A stretch of 64,000 nucleotides of DNA from Pleomorphomonas sp. (GCA_030603685.1 JAUVXG010000001.1:1-64000); one strand, 5' to 3'; shown: positions 18,267 through 27,174, counted from the stretch's first letter. The notes: a model not told the origin generated them from the sequence alone. Made by a program: numbers and translations.

Positions 18267-19586
18267 TCAAGGCTTCAGGAGATCGGCCATGCCCGCCTTG
18301 GTCGCGGCCAGCGCCTCGTCGAGCGACTTGTCGCCGGCCCAGTAGGCGGTGAACTCCTTGGCCTGCAGCTCATAGACCTGCAACGCCTTGGCGGCGGTCC
18401 CGCCGTGCATGACGAAGCCATAGGCCCCGGCGAACTGGCCAAGCTTGACGAGGTCCGGTCGTTCGGTACTGACCTTGGCCACCACCTCGTCGCTGAGCGC
18501 CGGCGAGCCGCCGGCCTTGGCGTAGATCTCCATGGCATCGGGCGTGCCAAGCCAGTTCAGGAACTTGACGGCGCCCTCCTTGTTCTTGGACGCCTTGTTG
18601 ATGCCGAGACCGAGACCGTGGATGTGGGTGAAACGGCCCTCCGGGCCGGCAGGCGGCGCGACCGTGCCAATCTTGCCGGCAACGGCGGGCGTCTTTTCCT
18701 TGTTGTCGAGATCGCCGAAGGCGGCGTTCCACTGCACCATTGTCGCCACTTGGCCGGCGCCGAAGGCGGCATTGGCCTCGGCGAACTCGTAGGTGGTCGA
18801 ATCCTTGGGCGACGTGCCCTCGTCATAGAGCTTCTTGTAGATATCGAGCGCCGTGCGATAGGCGGGGCTGTCGACGGTGATCTCGCCCTTGTCGTTCATC
18901 CAGTCGCCGCCCTGGGCGCGCGCGACCGAGTGCCAGACCATCATGTTGAACAAGAGGTTCTTCATCTGGAGAACCGTGCCGTAGCGGGTCGGGCTGTCCG
19001 AGTTGATCGACTTGGTGAAGAACAGCGCCGTCGCCATCCAGTCTTCCCAGGTCCAGGCGTCCGGGTCCTTGGGCTCGAGCGTCTTGCCGAGATATTTCTC
19101 GGAGATCTCGCCGTATTTCGCCTTCCAGTCGGCATCGGAGAGCAGCTTCTCGATGAGGTCGCTGCGGTAATACATGAAGTGCAGCGACAGATCGGTCGGG
19201 ATGCCGTACTGCTTGCCGTCATATTGCATGGTCGCCAGCACCTTCTCGGGGAAGGTCGCCTTGGAGGCGTCCGGCAGCGTGATCGGATCCATGAACGGCG
19301 CATAGCGACCGAGCGCATAGGTAGCGAGAAGGTTGACGTCGAAATCGGTCGAGCCGGCGGCGAGATCGGCGGCCAGCTTGTCGAAGAAGCCGTCGCGATT
19401 GAAGAAGATCAGCTTCACCTTGTCGGCGTCGGAAGCTATAGCGTTGTAGGCGTCCGCCGCCTTGCGCAGGCCGGCCTCCTCAGGTCCTCCCGGCCATCCG
19501 AGAACGGTCACCTCGGCCATGGCTCCGGTCACACCCAACGCCGCGAACAGGGCGGCACTGGTCAGAAGGGTTTTCAGTCGCGTCAT
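18267..19586 (-). CDS. CUT1-family sugar ABC transporter substrate-binding protein
   Basis: Periplasmic binding protein of 439 residues. Signal peptide about residues 1-24 (LLTSAALFAALGVTGAMA-EVTV). The extracellular solute-binding family 1 fold is indicated by VTVLGWPGGPEEAGLRKAADAYN, the length, and the C-terminal FLNWLGTPDAMEIYAKAGGSPA region. The substrate is inferred from the adjacent ManNAc enzymes. It lies 18 bp after the nanEK stop, and ATG at 19586 has AGGGGA upstream. Confidence 0.92.
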   Translation of the reverse strand: MTRLKTLLTSAALFAALGVTGAMAEVTVLGWPGGPEEAGLRKAADAYNAIASDADKVKLIFFNRDGFFDKLAADLAAGSTDFDVNLLATYALGRYAPFMDPITLPDASKATFPEKVLATMQYDGKQYGIPTDLSLHFMYYRSDLIEKLLSDADWKAKYGEISEKYLGKTLEPKDPDAWTWEDWMATALFFTKSINSDSPTRYGTVLQMKNLLFNMMVWHSVARAQGGDWMNDKGEITVDSPAYRTALDIYKKLYDEGTSPKDSTTYEFAEANAAFGAGQVATMVQWNAAFGDLDNKEKTPAVAGKIGTVAPPAGPEGRFTHIHGLGLGINKASKNKEGAVKFLNWLGTPDAMEIYAKAGGSPALSDEVVAKVSTERPDLVKLGQFAGAYGFVMHGGTAAKALQVYELQAKEFTAYWAGDKSLDEALAATKAGMADLLKP

Positions 19587-19604
19587 TTTGTGTCCCCTTG
19601 GATT

Positions 19605-21128
19605 CTATAATGTGCGACGGGCGAGATCGGCGGCGCCGATCACGCCAGCGGATTTTCCGAGAGCCGCAGCGCGGATCTCGGGCTTCAGGTGTGGCGGCAG
19701 ATGCACCAGCCGCGCTTCGAGGCGCGCGCGATAGCCGTCGGCCAGGCCGACGCCACCGCCGACGACCATGACGGCCGGATCGAACAGCAGTTGCAGGTTC
19801 TCAAGAAGCCGCGCGACCACATCGACCGAGCGGTCGACCACGGCGGACGCCCAGGCCTCGCCACGTGCCGCGGCGGCGAAGACGGCCGGGGCGTCGACGG
19901 AGTGGCCGAGCGCCGCAGCCGCGTCGGCCAGAAAGCTGCCGCTCGCCAGCGTTTCGAGCGGAACCCCGGCCGTCTCGTGAGTGAAGCCGACCGAGCCGGC
20001 GACACCACCGCGACCGACGAGCAATCGTCCGCCAATGACGGCGCCACCGCCGATGCCTGTCGAGACGGTGACGAACACAAGATCGCGGCCGGCGCCGGCG
20101 CCGAAGCGGTACTCGCCCCAGGCAGCGGCCTGCGCGTCGTTATGGAGCACCACCGGCCTGCCGAGACGCTTCGCCAGCGCGTCGGCCAACGGATAGTTCG
20201 ATGATACCGGCAGCGTACCGGGGTTGAGCGCCGACCAGCGCCCCTCATGCACGACGCCGGTGACAGCCCCGCCCACCGCGCCATAACCGCCTTGCCAGGG
20301 GGCCGCCAGCTCGGCAATGGCGTCGCACCAGTCATCCGGATCGACCCGCCTGTCCGTGCCTTTCTCGCGCTGGTCTACGACTCGGTCGCCGTCGACCAGA
20401 GCCACCAGCGTCTTGGTGCCGCCGAGATCGAAGGCCAGTGCCGGCTGGGTGGCAGCGGCGCGGGCCACATCGATGGCATCGGCAAACCAGCGCGTGATGT
20501 GCTCGGGACGAGTGATGGCCGAACCGACGACGACACCATGGGCGCCGAGCCGGATCGCCTCCGCCGCCTGTTCCGGCACGCGGATGCGCCCTTCGGCGAT
20601 CACTGGACGGCCAAGCCGCACGGCAGCGGCGAGCAATGGAAAATCAGGCTCCGACGGCTCGGGACCGCCGGTATAGCCGGACATGGTGGTGCCCACGACA
20701 TCGACGCCGAGCGCCACCGCCGCCCTCGCCTCTTCGATGGTCGAGATATCGGCCATCGCAAGCTTGCCTCGGGCGTGCACGGCTTTGCACAGATCGGCGA
20801 CCGGACCCGGCCGGACGCGATCGGTCGCATCGAAGGCGATGATGTCGGCGCCGGCGTCGGCCAGCGCAATGACATCGTCCAGAAAGGGCGTGATGCGGAT
20901 CGGAGAGGTATCGAGATCGCGCTTGATTAGACCGATGATCGGCGCATCCGTCGCCGCCCTGACCGCCCTGAGGTTGGCGATGCCCTCGATGCGAAGCCCT
21001 CGACCGCCCGAGGCCAGGGCAGCCAGCGCGAAGCCAACCACTTGATCGGGATGATCCAGCGGTCCCTCCGGCACCGGCTGGCAGGAAACGACGAGCGATG
21101 AGGCGAAGCGCTTGAGGCAGTCGGACAC
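19605..21128 (-). CDS. nanEK: Bifunctional ManNAc-6-phosphate 2-epimerase / ManNAc kinase (NanE-NanK fusion)
   Basis: One 507-residue polypeptide. Residues ~1-225 match NanE, a TIM-barrel epimerase converting ManNAc-6P to GlcNAc-6P (LVVSCQPVPEGPLD, IIGLIKRDL, ALGVDVVGTTMSGYT, VIAEGRIRVPEQA, GAHGVVVGSAITRPEHIT). Residues ~228-507 match NanK, a ROK kinase (ALAFDLGGTKTLVAL, HNDAQAAAWGEYRFGAG, TVSTGIGGGAVIGGRLL). The usual ROK zinc site CxCGxxGC is not seen: at that place the sequence is GSVGFTHETAG. Start chosen as GTG at 21128 (GAGGAA upstream) instead of the track's TTG at 21185. First enzyme gene after the GntR gene. Confidence 0.88.
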   Translation of the reverse strand: MSDCLKRFASSLVVSCQPVPEGPLDHPDQVVGFALAALASGGRGLRIEGIANLRAVRAATDAPIIGLIKRDLDTSPIRITPFLDDVIALADAGADIIAFDATDRVRPGPVADLCKAVHARGKLAMADISTIEEARAAVALGVDVVGTTMSGYTGGPEPSEPDFPLLAAAVRLGRPVIAEGRIRVPEQAAEAIRLGAHGVVVGSAITRPEHITRWFADAIDVARAAATQPALAFDLGGTKTLVALVDGDRVVDQREKGTDRRVDPDDWCDAIAELAAPWQGGYGAVGGAVTGVVHEGRWSALNPGTLPVSSNYPLADALAKRLGRPVVLHNDAQAAAWGEYRFGAGAGRDLVFVTVSTGIGGGAVIGGRLLVGRGGVAGSVGFTHETAGVPLETLASGSFLADAAAALGHSVDAPAVFAAAARGEAWASAVVDRSVDVVARLLENLQLLFDPAVMVVGGGVGLADGYRARLEARLVHLPPHLKPEIRAAALGKSAGVIGAADLARRTL

Positions 21129-21173
21129 GGTTTCCTCGCTGCTGTTCACTGGATGATTGGTAGCAGCGAAAGA

Positions 21174-21223
21174 ACCAGTCAGCAACCAGTTTGGACTAAA
21201 GGCCTATAATTTGCCCAACTGGT
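21174..21223 (-). promoter_or_regulatory. Putative GntR operator/promoter region of nanEK
   Basis: The 111-bp gap before nanEK holds ACCAGTC, ACCAGTT and the inverted copy AACTGGT; the last two form a 7-bp perfect inverted repeat 25 bp apart around an AT-rich centre (CTATAATTTG). The overlapping GTGATCAC palindrome lies just beyond. Plausible binding sites for the GntR protein encoded next door; promoter elements are not definite. Confidence 0.35.
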
Positions 21224-21239
21224 ATCACAGTGATCACAT

Positions 21240-22007
21240 TCAATCCTGAGCGCGCAGCTCAACCAAAAAGTCGTAGCGCTCCCCGCAATAATAGGTGCGC
21301 GTGAACTCCACGGGGGTGCCGTCGGCCGTGAAGCAGCGACGCTCGGCAACCAGCAACGGCGCGCCGATCTCCAGGTGGAGCAGGCGCCCGTCCTCCATAC
21401 CAGCCACGGCGGCGCGCAGCCGCTGCAAGGCCCTGACAGGCCGACGGTTTCGCTCGGCCAGCACGTCGTAGAGCGAACCCGTGACCACCTCCGGGTCGTC
21501 CAGCACGTCGGCCGGCACCACGGCGTGTTCGATGGCCATCGGCATGCCATCGCCGGTTCTGAGGCGCTTCAGGCGGCAGACGCGGGCACCCACCGACAGA
21601 TGAAGCGCCATGATCTCGGCCGGCGAGGCGGGACCGACTTCCCGGCTGATCCATGTCATACCCGGTTCGATGCCGCGCGAGCGCATGTCCTCGGAAAAGG
21701 ACGTGAGGGCGGACAGCGGCTTCTCGACTCTCTCGGCCACGGCGGTACGCGCGCCGTGGCGGCGAATCAGCACGCCGTCGCCGACCAGCGTCTCTATGGC
21801 CTTTCGCACCGACGTGCGGGAGACGTCGATCGCCTCCGCGAAGTCTCGTTCCCCAGGGAGAACGTCGCCAGTCCCGAGCACCCCTTCGGTAATCGCCTGT
21901 CTGAGCGCCGACGCGAGGTCACGATAGATGACGCCACTCGAATGCCGGTCGAGAGCGCCGCGAAGAAACTGGATAAGGGGCGTTTGGCTGAGCGCGAAGT
22001 CGGACAT
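21240..22007 (-). CDS. GntR/HutC-family transcriptional regulator of the amino-sugar operon
   Basis: A 255-residue DNA-binding regulator. The N-terminal winged helix (YRDLASALRQAITEGVLGTGDVLPGERDFAEAIDVSRTSVRKAIETLVGDG) is a GntR helix-turn-helix. The C-terminal UTRA effector domain (about residues 95-250) ends FTRTYYCGERYDFLVEL, the HutC/NagR type that often binds phosphosugars. ATG at 22007 is chosen; the track's longer form runs through the tRNA region. It sits 111 bp upstream of nanEK on the same strand, so control of that operon, and of itself, is inferred. Confidence 0.92.
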   Translation of the reverse strand: MSDFALSQTPLIQFLRGALDRHSSGVIYRDLASALRQAITEGVLGTGDVLPGERDFAEAIDVSRTSVRKAIETLVGDGVLIRRHGARTAVAERVEKPLSALTSFSEDMRSRGIEPGMTWISREVGPASPAEIMALHLSVGARVCRLKRLRTGDGMPMAIEHAVVPADVLDDPEVVTGSLYDVLAERNRRPVRALQRLRAAVAGMEDGRLLHLEIGAPLLVAERRCFTADGTPVEFTRTYYCGERYDFLVELRAQD

Positions 22008-22157
22008 TGGCCTGCGGAGCGATCGTGAGTTGTGCGTCCGATGTATCAGGTCGGGTCCGAAAGAGAAACACGGCGAGAGGTCATGATGGCGGCGCGTTCC
22101 CGCCCAATAATCGCCACGGGCTCCCGGCACGATCCGGAACCATGCAAAGTGGAAATT

Positions 22158-22243
22158 TGGTGCCCCAGGCCGGACTCGAACCAGCACGTTCTCGCGAACA
22201 ACAGATTTTGAGTCTGCCGCGTCTACCATTTCGCCACTGGGGC
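22158..22243 (-). tRNA. tRNA-Leu (anticodon CAA), CCA encoded
   Basis: The minus strand reads GCCCCAG ... CTGGGGC-A-CCA, a perfect 7-bp acceptor stem with encoded CCA. The anticodon arm CAGA-CTCAAAA-TCTG gives anticodon CAA (UUG codon). The variable arm is long, as expected for Leu, and the T arm reads GCTGGTTCGAGTCCGGC. Length 86 nt. It lies between the GntR gene and the response-regulator gene. Confidence 0.96.
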
Positions 22244-22397
22244 AGCGGAGGCGGAATATAGCCGTCGGCGTTCAGCCGTCAACGGTCGATCGGAAAAAGA
22301 TCGCTTCCGAAAGAGCTTTGTAGGCTAAGCGCCGTGCTTAACAAGGCGGAAAGGTCCCGCGCTTACTGTAGTCATCTCACTTGCCAGGAATCCCATC

Positions 22398-22928
22398 ATG
22401 CCCATGCGTTCGCCCCCAGCCTCTCCGTCCGCCACATCCGGCGGCGCCCAGGCGGTCTTGGGCGGCCGTCGCCTCGTCGGGCACCTCATGGGACGGCGCA
22501 CCGTGACCCAGTCGATCATTGGCGAAAGCGACGACCCGACGTCGGACGAAACCCGTCCGGTGGCTCTCGTCGTTGACGACAGCCCGATCGCCCGCATGTT
22601 GATCGCGAGCATCCTGGAGTCCTTCGAGGTCGATGTGTACGAAGCGGGCGGCAGCGCCGAGGCGCAATCGGTCGTCGCCACCTGCCGGCCGGATGTCGTG
22701 ATCGTCGACTGGACGTTGCGCTCGGAAACCGCGACCGACGTCCTCGACGCGCTTGAGACCCGCTTTAGCGGCGAACTGCCGCCGGTTGTCATGATCAGCG
22801 CCTCGGCGCGCATGCCGACCGAGCTTCGCGCCACCGCGACGCTTCGCAAACCCTTCACGCCGCGCGAACTCTACGCGGCGCTCGCCGCTGCCTTCTCGAG
22901 CAAGGGAAGCGGCGCCGCCGAGGCCTGA
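22398..22928 (+). CDS. Single-domain response regulator (receiver only)
   Basis: A 176-residue protein with a receiver domain at about residues 55-165. The acidic pair is in ALVVDDSPIARML, the phosphoacceptor Asp is near residue 104 in VIVDWTL, the Ser/Thr switch is in VMISAS and the Lys is in LRKPFTP. There is no output domain, so it probably acts by protein contact in a relay, as CheY- or DivK-like proteins do. The first 50 residues are disordered, Ser/Gly-rich. No kinase gene is adjacent. Confidence 0.88.
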   Translation: MPMRSPPASPSATSGGAQAVLGGRRLVGHLMGRRTVTQSIIGESDDPTSDETRPVALVVDDSPIARMLIASILESFEVDVYEAGGSAEAQSVVATCRPDVVIVDWTLRSETATDVLDALETRFSGELPPVVMISASARMPTELRATATLRKPFTPRELYAALAAAFSSKGSGAAEA

Positions 22929-22952
22929 GCGGATCCGGCAGCGCCCTTGTCA

Positions 22953-23552
22953 TCACCTGATGGTCAGACCGACCGACGGCGCAAAGCCGCTTGTGGCGCC
23001 CATCAGCGTGCCACCGGCGGCGACAACAGGCGGATGGGCCAGGATCAGGCACCAGAACACCTTGTACTTGGAGTTCGGGTTGTAGGCGGTAGCGATGCCC
23101 ATCAGACTCATGTCCGGGTCCTTCATGCCGCGATCATGCGGCGGCGATTGTCGCCATCCCGAAAACGCCTCGGCCAACGTGTGATAGCCCGCCGCGACGT
23201 TTTCGCCGGCGTTGGAGAAGGGATAGCCATAGCCCTTGAGGCGAGTGCCGAGCAGGGAATGGCCGTCCACGTCGTGGCCCATCTTGTCGGCGGCCGCCAT
23301 CTTCCTCGCATAGTCCTCGGCGATTCGGTTGAGACGCGGATCAAGCGTCAAAGGCGCGATGCCCGATTGCGCACGATACTGATTGAGCATGGTCAGCGCC
23401 TTGGTCTCGTCGACCCGGGCCGTCGGCGAGGCAAGGTCCTCGTAGAAGGTCGGCTTGGGTGGCGGTGGCGGTGCGCTCTGGCAGGCGGCAAGAAACAATG
23501 CCGCGCAAAGCGGCAGGAAGGCGAAGGCGCGTCCGGACACGGGAATCTCCAT
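22953..23552 (-). CDS. CAP/SCP-domain lipoprotein
   Basis: Predicted exported lipoprotein of 199 residues with lipobox LFLAAC followed by a Pro-rich stretch. The CAP (SCP/PR1-like) domain is at about residues 55-185: ALTMLNQYRAQSG, DPRLNRIAEDYARKMA, HDVDGHSLLGTRLKGYGY, AGENVAAGYHTLAEAFSGW and a late MSLMGIATAYNPNSKYKVFWCL. Function in bacteria is poorly known. ATG at 23552 places a lipobox at the right distance; the track ORF extends 51 residues further upstream without a signal. Confidence 0.85.
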   Translation of the reverse strand: MEIPVSGRAFAFLPLCAALFLAACQSAPPPPPKPTFYEDLASPTARVDETKALTMLNQYRAQSGIAPLTLDPRLNRIAEDYARKMAAADKMGHDVDGHSLLGTRLKGYGYPFSNAGENVAAGYHTLAEAFSGWRQSPPHDRGMKDPDMSLMGIATAYNPNSKYKVFWCLILAHPPVVAAGGTLMGATSGFAPSVGLTIR

Positions 23553-23727
23553 GAAGGCTCGATCGGCAAACCGATCGGCAGGTGGATTTGCCAGCAAGAA
23601 CACGAACGGATGGTTAAATTTCGGCAAGCCTCGGACATCGCGCAAGAGGCTGAATGGCTCTCGCCTTCGCCGTTGCCGGCATGCTAGGCTGACATTTCTC
23701 CGCAATTGTCCGTAGAGAGGTCAACCC

Positions 23728-24894
23728 TTGTCCGCCCTTGAAGAGATTGCCGCCATCGCCGGCGAAGCCGTGCTCTGGCGTCGCGATCTGCATCGCCGTC
23801 CCGAACTGCTCTACGCTCTCGACGAGACCTCCGCCTTTGTTGCCGGAAAGCTCGGCGAGTTCGGCCTCGACGAGGTCGTGACCGGCGTCGGAGGCTGCGG
23901 GGTCGTCGGCGTGCTCCGGGGGCGGCCGGGCAACCGGGCCGTGGCGCTGCGCGCCGACATGGACGCCTTGCCGATCGAGGAAATCACTGGGACTCCCTGG
24001 GCCTCCCAGACGCCCGGGACCATGCATGCCTGCGGCCACGACGGCCATACGGCGACGCTCCTGGCCGCCGCCCGCCATCTCGCGGCTGATCGCGATTTTG
24101 CCGGCACCGTCGTTTTCGTGTTCCAACCGGCCGAAGAGGGTGGCGCCGGAGCCCGGGCGATGATCGAGGATGGCCTGTTCCAACGGTTCCCAGTGGACGA
24201 GATCTACGGAACCCACAACCTGCCGGGACTGCCGGTGGGCCGCTTCGCCGTACGCCCCGGCGCCATCATGGCCTCCACCGACCGCTTCTACATCGATATC
24301 CTCGGCCGGGGCGGACACGCCGCCCGCCCGCACGAGACCATCGACCCCATTCTGGTGGGCGCCCAGATGGTCACGGCCCTCCAGTCGATCGTGGCGCGCA
24401 ACACCGATCCGCTCGCCTCGGGCGTCGTCTCGGTGACGACGTTCCATGCCGGCAACACCGACAACGTCATTCCGCAGACCGCTCGCCTGTCGGGAACGGT
24501 CCGCGCGCTTGATGAAAAGGTTCGCGCGGACCTCGAGGCGTCGGTCGGCCGCATCGCAACGGCCGTCGCTTCGACGTTCGGCGCCGAAGCACGTGTCGCC
24601 TACGAGCGCGGTTATCCGGTGACCGTGAACCACGTGGTGCCCGCGGGACGGGTTGGCGATGTCGTCGAAGGCCTGTTCGGCAGCAAGGCCGTCAATCGGA
24701 CCGGGACGCCGTTGATGGCGGCGGAAGACTTCTCCTACTACCTCGAGCGCGTACCCGGCGCCTACTTCTTCATGGGTAACGGTCCTTCGGCCGGCCTTCA
24801 CCACCCCGCCTACGATTTCGCGGACGACGCCATCGCCCCGGGCGCTGCCGTCTGGGCCGCCCTGGCCAAGGCAAGCCTTGCCGCCGCTACGTGA
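23728..24894 (+). CDS. M20-family amidohydrolase (hippurate/N-acyl-amino-acid hydrolase type)
   Basis: Zinc-dependent cytosolic peptidase/amidohydrolase of 388 residues that cleaves an acyl or amide bond of an N-acylated amino acid; the exact substrate is unknown. Signatures are ALRADMDALPIEE, MHACGHDGHTATLL (metal His/Asp), FVFQPAEEGGAGARAMIEDGLF (catalytic Glu), GTHNLPGLP and HARPHETIDPI in the dimerisation domain, plus late GLHHPAYDF. The start is TTG at 23728 with AGAGAGG seven bases upstream; no better in-frame ATG precedes the conserved N-terminus. Confidence 0.9.
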   Translation: MSALEEIAAIAGEAVLWRRDLHRRPELLYALDETSAFVAGKLGEFGLDEVVTGVGGCGVVGVLRGRPGNRAVALRADMDALPIEEITGTPWASQTPGTMHACGHDGHTATLLAAARHLAADRDFAGTVVFVFQPAEEGGAGARAMIEDGLFQRFPVDEIYGTHNLPGLPVGRFAVRPGAIMASTDRFYIDILGRGGHAARPHETIDPILVGAQMVTALQSIVARNTDPLASGVVSVTTFHAGNTDNVIPQTARLSGTVRALDEKVRADLEASVGRIATAVASTFGAEARVAYERGYPVTVNHVVPAGRVGDVVEGLFGSKAVNRTGTPLMAAEDFSYYLERVPGAYFFMGNGPSAGLHHPAYDFADDAIAPGAAVWAALAKASLAAAT

Positions 24895-24971
24895 TCCGAT
24901 CACCGCTTAATGCTTTGGGAACGACCGCCTTCTAGGCTGTCCGAGCGGTCGATGCGGACCGCCCGGAGGGC

Positions 24972-25484
24972 ATGATGCTCCGTCTCCTGTGGTTGGTATT
25001 GGCGGCAACGGTGGTGATCGGCTTCTTCGCACCGGAGCTGCAGCGATTTGCAACTCTGCCGGAAGCCAAGGACACTCCCGCGCCGGCGGCCAAACCGAAG
25101 CCCGCCCTCCCGTTCGGCAGGGTCGAGATCGCCGCCGACGGTCGTGGCCACTTCGTCTTTACCGGTCGCGTCAACGGCCGGTCGCTCTCCATGCTGGCCG
25201 ACACCGGCGCGACCCTTGTGGCCCTGCGCGCGTCCGACGCCCGAACCGCCGGCCTGATCGTTCTTCCCGGCGATTACACGGCAAAGGTTTCAACCGCCGG
25301 CGGCGTTGCCGAGGCCGCCCGTGTCCGCCTTCGCGAGATCGAAGTCGGCGATATCAGGGTGAGTGATGTCGATGCCTTGGTCCTGTCCGATGAGCAACTC
25401 GCCACCAATCTCTTGGGAATGAGCTTCCTCAGCCGCCTCAAGGCCTTCTCCATCGAGAACGGACGCCTTGTCCTCAGCCAGTAA
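24972..25484 (+). CDS. Retropepsin-like aspartic protease, TIGR02281 type (clan AA)
   Basis: Membrane-anchored protein of 170 residues: one N-terminal hydrophobic helix (LLWLVLAATVVIGFFAP), then a retropepsin fold with the catalytic motif LADTGATLVALRASDA. Family proteins are found across alphaproteobacteria; a Rickettsia homologue is an active aspartic protease. The C-terminal NLLGMSFLSRLKAFSIENGRLVL is the conserved flap/core end. Two adjacent ATGs occur (24972, 24975) after GGAGGGC. Substrate unknown. Confidence 0.88.
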   Translation: MMLRLLWLVLAATVVIGFFAPELQRFATLPEAKDTPAPAAKPKPALPFGRVEIAADGRGHFVFTGRVNGRSLSMLADTGATLVALRASDARTAGLIVLPGDYTAKVSTAGGVAEAARVRLREIEVGDIRVSDVDALVLSDEQLATNLLGMSFLSRLKAFSIENGRLVLSQ

Positions 25485-25545
25485 ACGCCTCGCCACCTTG
25501 CAGCCAAGAGGGCGCAAGACGTTCCGGCGAAGATGCGGCGGAAAC

Positions 25546-27174
25546 CTACTCGGCGGTCTTAGACTTCATCGCCGTCTGCATGCGCTCGGCCGCACCGCGC
25601 AGGGTAATCCTGACGAGAACCGTCCCGCTCTCATCCTTCTCCACGCCAGAGAGCTGGCCGTCGACGCGGGCTACGGCGGCCTTGAGGGCGGCGAGCGCCA
25701 GGTTGCTGTCGGCCGCGCAAGCCCCCTTGGCCCCAGCGGCGGCGCGCACCTGCACCTGCAGGCCGGCGGTCTCGAAGTCGATGCCCCTCAGGTCGATCTT
25801 CATGTCGACCGGCAGGGTGCCAAGCTCCGTGTAGGCGGCAAAGGCGGCAAAGCGTACCACGGACCGAAGGTTGTCCTTGCCGCCGGCAAGCTCCGGATCC
25901 TCGCCCTCGACCTCGAAGAGCTGCACGGCCCCGGCTTCCTTGGCCGCATCGAGCCATTCGCGCACGAAGTCGGCGACCTGCACGTGCTCGCGCCCCTTCT
26001 TACCGCCTCCCATCAACGCGAGGCAGGCTTCCAGCATCTGCTTGTACTCGAAGACCCGCACGGTGGATCGGGTAACCTCGTCCATGCCGGACTTGAGCGC
26101 GGCCTCCGCCGCGATGCGTGCGCCGTATATCGCGCTGATGTCGACGCCGACCAGAACGTTGACCGGCGCCCGCGTTTCCGCGCCAAGCACCAGTGAAGCC
26201 ATCAGCGCCTGCTTCGGCCCGTTCGGCGTCGGAAACTCCACGGCCCGGATACCGCTCTTGTAGGTGTCGACGTAGGCCTTCAGGCCGAGACGCGCCCCAC
26301 TCGTCACGTCGCGGAGCATCAGCGGAGACACCTCGTTGGTTCGCAGAATGTCACGGCCGAACAGACGGGCGCAGGATGGATTGGCGAAGAAGGGGTGGCC
26401 GTCGGTGTTGATCTGCAACACCGCGAAGGGGGAGGACTCGATGATGGTATCGGCGACCATGACGCGCGTCCGCCAAACGTCCGCCAGCATCGAACGAAGA
26501 CACTCGAAGGCGAAGGTCAGCTTGCCGACCTCGCCGCCCCAAGACCGAAGCGGTTGGCCGCGATCGGCTGAGGCGGGATCGTGCAGCATGGCCTCGACGC
26601 CCGCCCGAACCCGACGCAAAGGCCACCACACCATCATCAACATGACAAGCTCGGTGACGCCGGCCGCCGCCATTCCGCCCCCGAGCGCAATCGTGACAGC
26701 CCGTTCGTCGCGGACCGTCTCGAGGCTGGTGATCTCCCCGACGTCCACTCTCAGGAAGATGTGAAAGGGTGTCTGCGATGCCTCCGGCGGATAGTAGAAG
26801 TCGGCCTTGGCGCTTCCGGCCGGGCGGAACACGGTACGCCCCGTGCGCATGACGGCGTTGAAACTCGCCTCGACGCGCTCACCGAACACCTGTTGTTCAT
26901 GCCCGGAGCCATCGTAGAGCCCGCCGCCACGAATGGCGCCGATCACCACCAACCGCTCGGCGACTCGGGTGATCTCGTCGGCCTTGCTCTGGAAGCGAGG
27001 ATCGATTGCCGCGGACAGGATCTTGCCCACATCAGCATAGCGTCGTTCGAGATACCGTTCGTCGTCGTGGTCGCGCACGACGCTGGTAATCGAGAGAAGA
27101 GCGGCGACCACCGCGCCGAACGCCAGTATCGACGGCCTGAGGATCGTGGAGATGTGGAAAGCCGCTGATGCCAC
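25546..27174 (-). CDS. PAS-containing membrane protein with degenerate histidine-kinase-like C-terminus
   Basis: 542 residues from a GTG start; no ATG is near. N-terminal helix (about 12-30), periplasmic loop, second helix (about 165-187), a HAMP-like linker, then a PAS domain (IIESSPFAVLQINTDGHPFF). The last 190 residues follow the order of a histidine kinase (VQVADFVREWLDAAKEAGAVQLFEVEG, GGKDNLRSVVRFAAFAAYTELG, LALAALKAAVARVDGQLSGV) but lack the HELRTPL-type phosphoacceptor, the N-box Asn (NLLxNA replaced by FAAFAAYT) and any DxGxG or GLGLA glycines. I therefore read it as a non-catalytic kinase relative (inference). Leftward, last gene of the tadE arm of the Tad locus. Confidence 0.6.
   Translation of the reverse strand: MASAAFHISTILRPSILAFGAVVAALLSITSVVRDHDDERYLERRYADVGKILSAAIDPRFQSKADEITRVAERLVVIGAIRGGGLYDGSGHEQQVFGERVEASFNAVMRTGRTVFRPAGSAKADFYYPPEASQTPFHIFLRVDVGEITSLETVRDERAVTIALGGGMAAAGVTELVMLMMVWWPLRRVRAGVEAMLHDPASADRGQPLRSWGGEVGKLTFAFECLRSMLADVWRTRVMVADTIIESSPFAVLQINTDGHPFFANPSCARLFGRDILRTNEVSPLMLRDVTSGARLGLKAYVDTYKSGIRAVEFPTPNGPKQALMASLVLGAETRAPVNVLVGVDISAIYGARIAAEAALKSGMDEVTRSTVRVFEYKQMLEACLALMGGGKKGREHVQVADFVREWLDAAKEAGAVQLFEVEGEDPELAGGKDNLRSVVRFAAFAAYTELGTLPVDMKIDLRGIDFETAGLQVQVRAAAGAKGACAADSNLALAALKAAVARVDGQLSGVEKDESGTVLVRITLRGAAERMQTAMKSKTAE

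Noticed and set aside
22007-22261. 84-residue ORF over the tRNA
   Set aside because: Runs through tRNA-Leu and the GntR start region; no protein content.
23614-24903. 429-residue minus-strand ORF
   Set aside because: It is the antisense frame of the M20 amidohydrolase; the plus-strand protein has clear catalytic motifs.
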